Assembly (NCBI GenBank): GCA_026724425.1
Contig: JAIUCV010000019.1
Coordinates: forward strand, 9,319,141-9,383,140
Direction: 5' to 3'
Length of the DNA: 64,000 nt
DNA from: Erythrophleum ivorense
Taxonomy: Eukaryota; Streptophyta; Magnoliopsida; Fabales; Fabaceae
Below are positions 46,736 through 58,671 of this stretch, piece after piece. The notes beneath the pieces are model-generated. The model was given only the letters and a program-made list of their open reading frames with translations, was not told the DNA's origin and made no database searches. Each line of letters begins with the position of its first letter. Within the stretch, counting starts at the first letter, position 1. The position numbers were made by a program, and so were the translations under genes.

Positions 46736-49700
46736 ATGGAGTCTAGAGATGGAGTTCAGAAGTTGTCTCATGGGATCATCAATGTAAGTCAGAAAGCCTT
46801 TGCTCCCCAGTTCAATTTTCAGTAATTCTGAATCAGTTCACTTTTTGAAGTGGTTCTTGACTTGACTAATTGGTTATCAATCCTTCAAAGCAAATTGTAG
46901 ACCCATATTGATATCATTGAACTTATTGTTTGAATTTTAAGCAGTCTATCTCATTGAAATGTCATACTGAACTTTTTATGTATGCTCCAGTATACAGGGA
47001 TGGGGATAGAATATGGCTTGGTTATAGGATTTTCAATTTATTTTTGAAGTAATAAACAAAAAACTACTAAGAGCAGAGTCTGAAGTATAAAATTGAAACT
47101 GAAGGAATTAATTGCAGTAGAATATTGGAGTAGGAATATAATCAAAGATTGATTTGTGTCAATTGATGGTCAGTTATTAGAGCAAACTCAAGGGTTATAA
47201 ATTTCTTATATATTAGCAGACAGGGACTGCTCTATGTTGCAAAGCAAATATTTCATCTTTTAGGATCAGTTTTGTCAAGGCATACAGATGCCAATGGCAG
47301 TAAGCCACAAAAACGCCATCGGGCCATGGCAGATGGCCTGGTGGGTGCCATATTAATATTGAGGCATGACTGACATTTTCCAAATTAATTTTAAATGAAA
47401 AATTTGATAAAAGACAGAACAAAAATAAATAAACAGAGACAGCAGAGCAATTATGAATTCATAACAACTCCAAACCATTAAAATCATCATTTAATATAAA
47501 AAAAGTACCAATATGTAGCCAGAATCCATGCAGCACATAACAGAAGTCATAAGTACAAGTCAGATCACAACCAAATAAAAATACAAAGGCCTAACTAGTT
47601 AGAATCATCCTTATCCTCCAAATCATCAGCCCCATCACTGCTTTCACCACTATTAGTGGTCTCAAGACCTTCTTAATGCCTCTTGGTCTGGAGGTTGTAG
47701 ATTTTGAGTTGTTATCATCAATGCCAGTTATAGAAGAGGGACAGAAATAGAAAGAGAGAGGTTTTGACAGAAAATTTAAAGTAAAAGGGGGGGGGGGGAG
47801 ATTAGAGGTTAATGGAGTTCTCTAGTAAGTTGATTGAGAATTTCCGCTGGGTCTGTGAAGATTCAAGTTCTGCAGATCCTGCAATGGAACCCTCTAGTTC
47901 AAAACTTAGTTGCAGGGTGAGGATGCTAAGAAACAATTGTTCGGGTGTGTTCTCCTTTATCACTTTTGCTGCTTTATTTTATCACACTGTCAATGGACCA
48001 TTTTACCCCTAAAAAGAAGAAGCCTATTGGCCAGAGGTAAGAAAAAATGGGGATGGATGTAAGAAATCTTGTTTGTTGAGGGACCTACAATTATGTAACT
48101 GTTTTGGGTAGTTTTTAGGCAGTTATATAATTGTTTTGGACGGTTTTGGGCAGCAAACATTTTTTGTAAATGTTCTGGACTATTGGGGGGGTGGATATAT
48201 GGAAGATTCCTAGTGTCTTGAATTGCTAGGGGGATATACTTTGCTGCTGGTTTTTTATTTGTAAGTGCTATTCTCTGAATTTTATATAAATTACTGGTTC
48301 CCTGTTCTTGTTTCTATTTGTAAGTGCTATTCTTCTGGCTTAACCAAAATGATGGGATAAAGAACAGAGAACCAGTAACTTATATAACATTCACAAAATA
48401 GCACTTAAAAATAGAAGCCAGCAGCAAAATAAATCCCCCCTTCTTATTCGAGGCATTAGGAATCTCCCATACATCCACTCCAGAATTTTCCACACTTCTC
48501 TTTCTTCTCTCTTTTAACCTCAAAATTACCCTAAAACTGGCCAAAACAGTTACCTAACTGCCCAAAAACCAACCAAAACAGTTACGTAATTGTGGCCAGT
48601 TGTCTGCCTACCGTTTTCATTGTGGTACCTGCCATAGCCATAGTGGACAGCATGGCACTGCCATATTGAGGCTACTATGCCTTGGTGGTTTTATAGCAGG
48701 TAGCTCCTAAACCGCCACTCTATCCAGCCATGGCCGCTGCGATTGACAACACTGTTTAGGATTATGGGATGGCTAGGTTGATCTAGCTAAAAGATACTAG
48801 TACAATAATTGTATTCAACTAAAATGATATCCATGGGTTTCCTTGACAACCTGGAATTTTACCTCAACAGTACAAACAGTTTCAATTCAATAACTGAATA
48901 TGTGTACAAAAAGGAATATGGTCAAAATGCACCAGGCATCCAATGCTGGCTTGGCGCATAGATTTGGTAAACAAACTTGGACACAACCAAGGCTAGAACA
49001 AGACAAGAAATATATCCTGCTACGTCCTAAAATTGAACTGATTGAAAAATTTCATGAAAGTAACTGAAGAATTAAAGACTAGTTGAGCCAACCTCCAATT
49101 GAGTTCCTCTGAAATTGCCTGCCCTTTCCCCCCCCCCCCCCCTTTTAAACATGAAAACGAATTTATTGATGAGAAGACAGTATTAAATAAAAGTAAAATG
49201 ACAGAGGACAAGAGATCCTCCTCAAAAGTAAAAACAAAAAAAAACTTACCCACGTTCTAATTCAAAAGAGCCTTCCAGTCCTCATGGAGATCCACAAGGG
49301 GCACCTTCCTAAAGAAACCATTTGTTGAAACCCATGAAGAGGATATAAAAAATGATTCTCTCCCAAAGAAGATTTGATGGAAAGGACTGCTCATTAAATA
49401 CTCTAGCATTCTGTTCTAACCAAATACACCGCAAACTAGCAAAGACTGCACAATGCCAGAGAGCTTTATGCTCCTTTTGCCTTCCGAAACCCTTAAACTT
49501 GATAGATAGACAAGCTCCAAGGTCAGCTGGACAAACCCAACTCTTATAAAGTAACTAAACAACCAATTCCAAATACGCCAAGCCACTTCACAATGCAAAA
49601 AGAGATGGTTATTTGTCTCTGAGCTTCTGAAACACATTAGTTCCAATTTACTTGTCCTTCTCTGGCCTTAAATTCCATTAATCCCAAGCTGCAACCATTC

Positions 49701-52700
49701 TTCATACTTTGAAGTTTGAATTCCCAAATTTGTAATTTGTTCTCTCCTCATAGGTGTGCCTTAAGCCTATCTTTCATAGGGTGACAACAATCGGGACTAA
49801 CACCCAAAAAAAAAAAATTTCTTTTAATTAATTTCCATTATTGCCTATTCTGGATAGGAACAGAGCACGCCTTAATGTGTTTTAGATTAAATACCTTTTC
49901 TTGGTGGATCAATAAAATTGGACATGTGTGAAGGGGAGAAGGAACAAGAAAATCGTGTAATTTGTGTTATGATTTCCTTGTAAGTGTAACTTTACACATG
50001 TTCAAATTTTATTGATCCGCCTATTTAGGGCATCTTTTCTAATATACAACATATTGAGGGCCACAGAGGTCCCCTTATACGCCTTTGGTTGTAGGTACTA
50101 GGCATGAGGCAATTCAAAGCTGAATATCTTCTTCTCAAAAGGTGTAGTAGAGATATGATTTTGCAATAGAAGAAGGTTTTACACGAGGATTTAATATAGT
50201 TATAGTGAAAACTTGTGATGTCCAAATCCTTCTGAGCTTTTTGAAAATTCAAAATTATGTAGTTGCTTTCATCTTATAGAAAAATTATATAGTTGCAAGA
50301 CCTTTTCAAATTAAGGGAGGAAAAGAAGCCTATGTTTGTTGGTGAGTCTTGTTTATTCATACTTATCATCAATGATGCAAAATCAGTTCCATGAGTGAGC
50401 AGAATCTATATAGTGGCACAACATTGACAGTGAAACACAAGAAAATGTTTACTATTTGTGGAGTAACAAGACATTTTTTAGGGATAAAAACAAGATATGA
50501 CATTTGAATTTGTGAAAGTAGGTTAAATAGGCTTCTCTCATTTTGCACTTTTATGATATTTAACAGATTATTATGTGTATATATATACAATTCCAAGGAG
50601 GTAAGTTGTTACACAATACATAGTGACAGACCTTGATATGGCTTAATTTGTTATCCACACTGAAGTATGAAGATTTTAATCTAAATGTGTGTTATCATCA
50701 CTTTGTAATTGCTTCTAATTTTGTCTTGGACACAATGGGATACAAGATTGAGTGTTTTGTCCATGCTATTGAGTGCATACTCTTGCATTCAATCTAAAAT
50801 TTAAAAGTTCATTGTGGGTTTTAAGGCTTGTACAGATTGGCAATCTTGGGCTTCAAGTTCTATGGCACTTTCTACATATGATTGTCAGCATATGGTATTC
50901 CATATTAGCCATGGGTAATATGTTCGAAAGCTATCTTATCTCTCGTGGAGTATTGAAGAGCTACAAATCTCTTCATTTGGGAAAGCTTCGGTATCTTGCC
51001 ATCGTGATAGAAAGTGATGATGCTCATCAGACTTCAAAAGTTGTTGAGCTTTTGCGGTGGCTGGATTCTATTGGTGTAAAGGATGTATGCCTCTATGACA
51101 TGAATGGTATAAAAGGCTATACAGAATCATAATGGTGGGTTTTCTCTTACATGTGTGATATAATTATGTTGTTTTCTTGAACTATTTACTTCAGGGGTGC
51201 TGAAGAAGTCTAAGAAAGCCATTATGCAACAATTGAATATTGCAAATTTCGTGGAGGTACCATATACATGTTTTGGGTAGAAAGTTTCTTGTTATATTAA
51301 TAAATTTCCTTTGAATGTTCTATGATCACTTTCTTCGAATTTTCCAAACACTCCATCTAATATGTTAGCCATATTAATCACATATCTAGATATTCTTTGT
51401 CCTGTGCATTAATGTGAGAGGTGGGAGAATATATAAACCTACCTTACTTCAAAACCTTGGGAGATGACTTGTCATTGATTAAGTTAGATTGATTTTACAT
51501 CCAAAATTTGTACAATACTTTGTCTTTTTTGTAACTTCCTTTTGGTCTTTTTAAAGTTCGTATGACATGAGTTTTATATAGTATTTGTGGATGTATTTTC
51601 TTAGAAACCTATTGATGAAGATATTAGCATGCATCTGTGTCCATTGTTGTATTATCTGTCACAAATCCGTTAAATTTAGACTGAGTAAAATTTGGATTGG
51701 ATGGCTCAGTGAGTGACAATCATTTTCAAGCCTACATGGCAACTTCTGCTTTTTGTTGCTTTTTTATCTGATCTAGCATTAAATTGGGTGCAGGAAGCTA
51801 ATGAAGCTGACACAACCTATGGTCCAGATCACATGACTATACAATTTGCTTCTTATACAGATGGCAAGGAGGGGATGACCAGAGCAGCCAACTTGATTTT
51901 TGCCCAAAATTTGAAACGACATGATTTTGGTATTGCACTTGATGGTCAAAACTTGATAGAGCCACACTTGAATGAGGCACTGCAAACTGTTGGTTTGTCT
52001 TCTTACTTGACCCCACTAGTAGTTTGAGGAATTGATTTCCTAATCCATGCACAAATTAACACTTATCGTAGTAATAATTCTCTGTTTAATTGTCAGGTAG
52101 TGGAGGCCACGAACCTGACCTTTTGTTGGTTTATGGACCTGTGAGGTGTCACCTTGGTTTTCCTGCATGGAGAATTAGATACACGGAGATCGTGTAAGTT
52201 CTTTTTCCTGATAAGTGTAACTATGCCTAGCCATAGGACCTAAAAGAAGCATCAACTCTTAAGAGTTGGAACAATTTAAAACTGAAAATGCCTGAAAAGA
52301 GTTTTTACTTCAGCCATAAGTAAAAAATGACTTGTTACCAATGTGAGACCTTGTTATAATTTGCTAAGCCTTGATATTGAAAAAAATTCAAGAGTGTTTC
52401 ATTGCAGAAATTGGTATTGTTTTGGAATTAGTCCCCTGAACCCTATTTTATTCTCTGATCAGGAAATATAATTTCTGTGAAATGTGCTGTTAAGACTGTT
52501 TATGGCTCAGTTTTCTCTAGAATGCCATTATGCTGATAAAAAAATTTCCATTCTTGCTTTAAGACGTATGCCCAAATCAAGCTATTTGATAAGTTACGCA
52601 GGCTTGATTCCCAAGTTCAATTTGGCTTTGATAGTTTTCGAGTTCAAACATGTATATAGGGCTTGATTAGTAGTGTTTGAGCTGATTTTAAAAATACTGA

Positions 52701-54098
52701 TATTCGGTTTGGCAAGCTTGCTGGTAGTTTGATTATTTAGTTATTTAAATAATAAAAGGAATATTTTGGATATATATTTTAAAATTGATATATAAAATTA
52801 TTAGACATATAACATGTGAAATTCTTTGTATTTTTCCAATTTATTTATTATTTAAATATTGTTATTGTGTAATACTTGTTTATTTAAAGGCTCTGTTTGT
52901 TTTGCTGGAAATTGAAAGTTTTTAGAAAGTATATCTTTGGGAAAATTTTCCTAAAAATATAATTCCATAGCAAAATTTTTGTTTGTTTCATTAGAAAATT
53001 TTTCTTTGGAGTTTTTTTCTTGGGATTATATTAAAAAACAAAAAGTGGCGAATGATAGGCAATGGTGGTGACACAACACGAGCAGGGTTGACATGGGTGT
53101 CTGTACACGTGTGTGTATGGGTAGTCGTATCTGTATGGATGTGTGTATACACAATAATAAGTTGATAGAAACTAGTTGAAGAAGAAATAGAAATGGCTTG
53201 GCTTCCTTACATTTTTTTTTGGGGAAAAATTTTACTTGGAAAAGTGAAGAAAATTTTGGATCATTGGCAAAATTTTTCTTTGCTTGCGACATAAACACAA
53301 GAAAATTTTTTAAAAAAAATTTTCCAGAGAAAAATTTTCTTCCAAAATAAACGGAGCCTAAGGAAAAAAATTATTAGTGATCAACTAGTGTGTAATTGAA
53401 TTGAGAACAAATAACTTTTTCTAAATAAAAATATAAGTCTGATGTAAATGTTTGTTTATTGTCCATCGTTATTGGAAATCTAATGTTTTACAAAGTTAAT
53501 CTGTTATGTAAATAAATTATAAGGATGGCGATCTGTAAATAATTATTTATTAAAAAATTATTTTTAAACCATTTTGCCATAAAAATAAATTTTCATTCAT
53601 TGCATAGGTTCATGCCAGCAAAAGTAATTTCTTTCCCATGTGTTGCATCTTTTCTGTTCATTCTTTGAATAACCTTTTACCAATATTTCTCAGACACATG
53701 GGGTCATTGAACTCCATGAGACACGGTTCCTTAGTAAAGGCCATTTATGATTTCACAAAGGTGCGTCAAAACTATGGTAAGTTTTTTCTGGTTTGTAATA
53801 TAGTATTTGCTGAATAATACATTTTGTGGTAATGCATAAACTATTTACTACTCTACCAGGATTTGACACCAAGGAATTGGTGATTTTTTGACATTTAATT
53901 TTCATGGTCAACTGCACCTATTCTGTATCTTTGTATATGACCTGCTATTCTGTTATCTTGAAGATTTTGCCTATGTTGCTTACTCTCATTTTGTGATGTT
54001 ATCTTTGGAAACTGGTCAGACATGTACCTGTTATTGTGCATGTTTGATGACTGGTTGTTGCAATTTGTTTAACACTTTTGTTTCTAACAGGTAAATGA
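46736..54098 (+). CDS. LEW1: LEW1/NUS1-type subunit of cis-prenyltransferase (dehydrodolichyl diphosphate synthase complex)
   Basis: Seven coding exons: 46736-46783, 50836-51106, 51195-51256, 51794-51992, 52097-52193, 53694-53776 and 54091-54098. All are GT/AG with consistent phases, giving 255 aa, close to Arabidopsis LEW1. Residues about 22-45 form a membrane segment (VLWHFLHMIVSIWYS), as expected for an ER anchor. The cis-prenyltransferase-like fold follows: LHLGKLRYLAIVIES, LLRWLDSIGVKDVCLYD, then DLLLVYGPVRCHLGFPAWRI (201-220) and IRYTEI. In this family the subunit is not catalytic itself but pairs with a catalytic cis-prenyltransferase to make dolichol for protein glycosylation. The C-terminus is NYGK, where animal and yeast NUS1 have an RxG motif. 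Intron 1 (4,052 bp) carries a hAT element and a LINE fragment; intron 5 (1,500 bp) carries a MITE. No coding damage is visible. Confidence 0.93.
47600..47702 (-). pseudogene. Possible hAT transposase C-terminal remnant
   Basis: On the minus strand one frame reads TTSRPRGIKK and, after a one-base shift, an acidic Ser/Asp-rich tail ends at a stop (LETTNSGESSDGADDLEDKD). A basic-to-acidic tail of this kind follows the dimerisation domain in plant hAT transposases. The match is short and rests mainly on its position inside a hAT element. Confidence 0.35.
48089..48592. repeat. Long inverted repeat (arms of about 220-230 bp)
   Basis: The left arm (48089-48307) and right arm (48362-48592) are reverse complements over nearly their whole length, separated by about 54 bp. 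Anchors include GTAACTGTTTTGG, TGCTGCTGG, GTAAGTGCTATT and TTACTGGTTC in the left arm, and their inverses in the right. Divergence is moderate, with the largest mismatch around 48160-48230. A pre-mRNA of the host gene through this intron could fold into a long hairpin. Confidence 0.88.
49128..49142. repeat. Poly-C tract
   Basis: Fifteen consecutive C residues in intron 1 of the LEW1-like gene, followed by TTTT. The exact length is prone to sequencing error. Confidence 0.8.
49257..49665 (-). pseudogene. LINE 3' fragment (reverse transcriptase zinc-binding region)
   Basis: On the minus strand the sequence reads ETNNHLFLHCEVAWRIWNWL, the typical C-x-x-HLF-HC motif of the zinc-binding domain (zf-RVT) at the C-terminus of plant L1-type ORF2. 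It continues in other frames through RKVPLVDLHEDWKALLN to a stop at 49257-49259. At least one stop and frameshifts are present. It is a 5'-truncated, inactive LINE tail in intron 1 of the LEW1-like gene, antisense to it. Confidence 0.82.
52888..53358. mobile_element. Harbinger/Tourist-like MITE in intron 5 of the LEW1-like gene
   Basis: Terminal inverted repeats GGCTCTGTTTGTTTTG (left) and GGCTCCGTTTATTTTG (right, minus strand) bound 471 bp of non-coding DNA. TAA on both sides (52885-52887 and 53359-53361) fits a 3-bp TWA duplication, with a one-base asymmetry of the inverted repeats. Interior sequence is rich in AAAATTTT and contains a TGTGTATG tract. Confidence 0.75.
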
Positions 54099-54657
54099 GG
54101 AAGGAATTTGCCAGTTGTGGCGTAGCATATAGCTATTTGGAAATGAAAGATGAAGCTTTGAGGAAGACCCCTTCCATTAGTGAATTTTGTAAGTTGTAAC
54201 ACGATGAGAAATAGAATTGCCAAGTCATATGGCTGAATCTTTTTCTTATTTATATTTCAAATTCGGTCATACTATGGCCTGATTTGTACTCTGGACTCTC
54301 AATTGATGGCATCGTATGAGCTTTATACAGGACTAAATTTTTCACTCAAGGCAATTTGTAAACCCTTTTTCTTGTAGGATGCATTTGGAACCAAATCTGT
54401 TTAGAACTTAATTAAATCTTCGTTTGAAGTAAATCTTAAATTTGTTTAATATTCGATTGAATTTCATCGTATGAATTTTATTTTAAAAATAAAAAATTCA
54501 ATTAGATTTGTAATTGTACAATAATATCCTCTATCAAATGACGTATTTTTCTCTTTCATTTAGAGTAATAGATTCTTGCTCAGTGTACTTAATATCTTCA
54601 CACATGTAACATTATATTCAGTGACTACTCGTAATTTAACTTATTGCTGGAGTCAAA
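54099..54657. other. 3' UTR of the LEW1-like gene and downstream spacer
   Basis: The stop codon lies at 54096-54098, eight bases into the last exon, so most of that exon is 3' UTR. No canonical AATAAA is obvious in the first 150 bases; the polyadenylation site is not determined. The remainder is AT-rich spacer. Confidence 0.5.
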
Positions 54658-54960
54658 CACTACAATAAAACAATTGATTTGTGATGGAATTTAGTGACAA
54701 TTTATTTTTGTTGCAAGTGTGTCACAAATTCTATAGCAGAAATTTGTGAAAAAATTATTGACAAAAGTTTTTTATCACAAAATTTTTTGTTGCTAATCCA
54801 TCACAAATAAGTTAGTGACAAATTTCAATGACAAAAAATTCTATTGCTAAGGAGTAGGATAGTCAATTCCAATATGTAATGGTAAATTCCATTGATAATT
54901 TGGCAATGGATGCTCTATTATTAATTTGTTACTAATTCCGTCGCAAATCTTAATTTAAAA
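54658..54960 (+). mobile_element. CACTA (En/Spm) 5' terminal fragment
   Basis: It starts CACTACAATAAAACA, the typical CACTA end. It is followed by the expected subterminal repeats in both orientations: TTGTGATGGAATTT, GTCACAAATT, ATCCATCACAAAT and GTGACAAATTTC. No matching 3' end was found, so only one end is supported. Confidence 0.7.
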
Positions 54961-56000
54961 TTTTTAATATTTTATATGATATAATGATTTATATATATAT
55001 ATATATCTCTCTCTCTCTCTCTGTGTGTAAGAAATGACTTAAATATTATTAATTTTATAGGAACCTATACTAATTCAATAATTTATATAATATAATATAA
55101 TTTAAATTATAAATTAATAATTTAATAAATAAAAAATGAGATAAATACCAATATGTTTAATTATTCTATGGTCAATAAGGGCTCTTTGTTTTTGTTCAAA
55201 ATTTAAAAATGTATAATTTCTTTATTTTAAATCATGTATTAAAATAAATATAAAATACATTTAATTAATTAGAAAGAGAAAAAAAACTTGGCAAATATAA
55301 AATTATAATTTAAACAAATGTATGTAAGGAATGATTTTACTAAAAATATAAAAAAATAGAAAATAAGAAATAAATAAAAGTCAAATAAATATTTAACTAA
55401 AAAATAGAAAAAGATAAATAATATTTAAAACATATGACGATATGCCTCTTTCTTAAGATTTTACAAATATTAAAAATGACTCCACTTATTTACTGTGCTT
55501 TAATTATGTCACCTATCGCTCACCTCTCTCCTCTCCTAATTAGTTTCCTCCCTGTTATGTTATTAACTCTTAGTTAAATTCATACCTTATTCTTCTTGTC
55601 TATATGTTTCTTTTTGCATTTTTGTAGGTGATTGTGTCAAGGTTTTCCCTTCTTCGAAAATTGAAATTTTCTCTCATTTAAATATCAAATCTCTCAAATT
55701 CTCTCAAAAGAAGCAAAGAATAACTACCAACAAGTATAAAATCAAATACATATCTCATTTACAAATTTGTGGGAGGAGATGAGATCTGTCCACTCTCAAA
55801 TAAATGTAACTAAATTTTTATTGTTAATAAGTCATTTAATTTCATATACAATCCCATTGATTTTTGAATAAATTCTATTTATATGAAATTTTAAACTAAT
55901 TGATTTGATCAAAAGCTTCATAAGAGATGACTTGGTGAGCACACCATTGCAAGCCAATTACTTTTACTAATGTTGGTTGGTTAGACAGTTGTAAGTAAAA
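54961..56000. other. AT-rich spacer with a compound microsatellite
   Basis: (AT)n(CT)n(GT)n lies at about 54990-55028. The rest, to about 55500, is nearly pure A/T. 55500-56000 is probably the 3' part of an old LTR ending at the primer-binding-site relic at 56002. Confidence 0.45.
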
Positions 56001-56001
56001 T

Positions 56002-56024
56002 TTTGGTGCCATTGTTGGGGAATT
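56002..56024 (+). other. Decayed Tat/Athila-type primer-binding site
   Basis: TTTGGTGCCATTGTTGGGGA resembles the TGGCGCCGTTGTCGGGGA-type site of Tat/Athila gypsy elements. All three CpGs of that version are changed to TpG or CpA. No recognisable gag follows, so the element is a deep relic. Confidence 0.55.
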
Positions 56025-57999
56025 GATTCATTATAATCAATTAGATTAGGAATTTTATTGTTTTTAATATTAACTTAGCTTTTCTTACTTTGTTTCTGTA
56101 GCCAGTTCCAGAGCTTGCAATTTTAGTGTTTTGAGGTAATTTTACACAATAATATTTTCAAGGGTGACTAACTCTGATTGAACTGAAATTTGATATATAG
56201 GTTTTAAGTGTTGTGAGGAATAATAGTCAAAAAAGTAATTATTTTAAACTTTTATAATACTTAATTAAGGTTTTAAAAAAAATAAAATGGTATTAGAATC
56301 GATTTTTTTATTGTAGGATTGAGCCAAAAATTAAAATATTTTCTTTCAAGTAAATCAAAGCAAAAGATTATTTTTCTTTTAAAAAAATCACATTCACTCA
56401 AAATGATTAAATTCATAATTATTTTTAATATTTTTACCTATGGTTTTGAATATATGCCCTTTTAAGTACAATTTCTTTTTTTGAAAAATCTGCAAAACAC
56501 ATAAAAAAAACTTATTAAATGATTTGGTTAAACAAATGAGCTTTTTTAATTGTGTTTTATGAAATTTTATTATAAAATAATTTTAAATTAAACAAAATTT
56601 CACAACAACCTCAAACATGCTTTTAACTCAACTATTAAAATCATTAGAATTTGATTGTAATAATCATTTTTCACCTTGGTAAAATTTTCACTTTGTTTTA
56701 TAAATATATATATTACAATCAAAATTTCACTTTGATTGTAATATATATATATATATATATATTCTCTTGAAGACAAACAATTCATGTTTATTTTGAACCA
56801 AAGATAAATTATGCCTGTGCAAATCAAAATTAAAGAATTTATTCAAAAATTTCTTGTTATATCATTTCAAGAAATTGACAAAGTAAAATTTTACTTTTTC
56901 TAATTTTCTAAACATTTTTTAAGGTTGTAATATCTGAATATCAATACACTAATGAAATATTAAATATTAGACCATGTAAGTTAATAACTCCATTTTTTAC
57001 CACCTCGATTATTTTAAGCTTTTAGGGGTTGGTTTGAGTTAAAATATGAAATAAACTTGTAGTGAATTTTTGAGTTTTCACACTTCTATACATATATATT
57101 ACTTAAATATATTTTAAGTTCTTAATTTATCTAATTGATTAGTTTGATAATTTATTTATTTAAAATTTAATTGCTTAATTTTTAATTTATGTCATATTTA
57201 TTAATTTTTATATTACATTCATCAAATATTATTATATAACAATAAAAAATGTTAAGTGATTATCTTAAGATATTTAAAAGTTAACTAAAAAATAATTTTA
57301 AAATAAAAATAAATAAAGTATAAATTGAAAGTTACCAGAATAAATGAAAATAAAAAGTAGTTAAAAATTAAATTAAAATTAATTAATTAATTAAAAAATT
57401 AAAATAATTATCAAGCCATTTTTTGAATAATCAAGCCATGTAATTACAAATTTATCTCCCATATTTTTTGTTAGATTTACAATAAAAACCCTACAAATAT
57501 TTTTTGAATGTTGTTGAAAATGAGTTATAAATGATTTTAACAACATTTAACTAATGCTTAAGGAACATATGTAATGCATTCAAAAAAAAAATTTGTGACA
57601 TTATGTTAGGTGCTAGTTAATTGCTTCTACTATTAAAAATATAAGCCTAATTATATATAATCCAAATTATTATGCAATTCTATAAAATTATAGGGCTAAA
57701 AATCCATTTTGTTAAGGTGTTGCATTAACTGGGTTAACATATCAATTAACAAAAAAAAAATCAACATGAAGGAAGCGGATCCAAAACTTGAGCTCATATA
57801 GGAATCCAATAGTGCTAGCCAGATCTTTCATCTTGTCAACCTAAAATCCTAAACCATTGATGACTCCCTAATTTTGATATTTTATGATGGAATAAGAAAT
57901 CATTTGGTTAGTTTTTTTTACAAATTTTGTATTTTAGTACAAATCTTTCTTTAAACAAATAAAATTTAGCTTTTGTAGTTATTTTAACAGCTCTATGTT
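56025..57999. other. AT-rich intergenic spacer
   Basis: No gene is recognisable. It includes a near-perfect hairpin (56705-56749: ATTACAATCAAA and its inverse with a 7-base loop, embedded in an (AT)n run) and long A/T-only stretches. Some of it may be internal sequence of the relic element whose primer-binding site is at 56002. Confidence 0.45.
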
Positions 58000-58671
58000 C
58001 ATTTTATTTTGATTTTAATCTCAAGAGAGAGATAAAGACTTGCTAAGAGGAAATAAAGAAAAGGAGAAGGCTGGAAAAATCAAGAGCAGGGTATCTATGC
58101 CTCCTCGTTATAGCTAGGATGCTAGTGCGAACCCACTAGGAGTCAAGTCTCCTTGAACCCACAACCGATCTCAAATATACACATCCCAAGAAAGCTAAAT
58201 CAAGTCTGAACGATCCACTTGGAACCCTTGAATACGAAGAGACAAGGACCCCGAGTGTTGGAAGACGCCACAAGGTTGATCAAGCCTTGATAAGCCTACA
58301 AGTTCAATGAAGAACCCTAGAGAGCACTCCTCTCAAGTCTGGAATTTCCAGAAAATACAATTTTTATTCATTCAAATCTGGTTACAATGGGAGGCAGGGT
58401 ACAATTATATAGTGTGTAATTCAAATCTGCCTTCAATGCTCATAGAAAAGGAAAACTAGGGAAATTAATGGCAAATATCCTAATTAATGACCTATGCAAT
58501 CAGAATTATAAAAGTCAAATTCTCTTAAAGACTAAAAAGGAAATAAATCCCCCTAAATAAGCTAAATTCGTCCAAATACATTAGGGTTCTACAAATCAGC
58601 TTATTAAATCCAAAATGGCATTATTTAGCCCTAAATGAGCCCACCAATGGATGGTCCATAGTTCAAGTACT
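58000..58671 (-). other. Probable 3' non-coding region and LTR of the gypsy element
   Basis: Less AT-rich than its surroundings and directly downstream (minus strand) of the pol stop. An AATAAAAA poly(A)-like signal occurs on the minus strand near 58362. I could not define the LTR ends or a polypurine tract, and the second LTR is outside the window, so boundaries are approximate. Confidence 0.45.

Larger units (their letters stand above)
47267..48754. mobile_element. Non-autonomous hAT element in intron 1 of the LEW1-like gene
   Basis: A perfect 8-bp duplication, TTTAGGAT, flanks it (47259-47266 and 48755-48762), the hAT signature. The ends are short inverted repeats: CAGTTTTGTCAAGGC at the left and, on the minus strand, CAGTGTTGTCAATCGC at the right. 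Internally there is a possible decayed transposase C-terminal tail on the minus strand (about 47600-47700), a 13-base G run (47789-47801), and a long inverted repeat (48089-48592). At 1,488 bp it is far too short for an intact hAT transposase. Confidence 0.87.

Noticed and set aside
50773..50835. N-terminal extension of exon 2 of the LEW1-like gene from an upstream ATG
   Set aside because: An acceptor at 50834-50835 joins in phase to a short first exon with ATG and a strong GTAAGT donor; the upstream codons resemble no family member.
51713..52027. Continuous 104-codon frame over exon 4 of the LEW1-like gene
   Set aside because: Only 51794-51992 matches the family. The ends read through introns, and a donor and acceptor with correct phases exist.
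57057..57064. TTGTAGTG as the 3' end of the CACTA element starting at 54658
   Set aside because: Flanking trinucleotides do not match (AAA left, AAT right), and the expected subterminal GTGAC-type repeats are missing before it.
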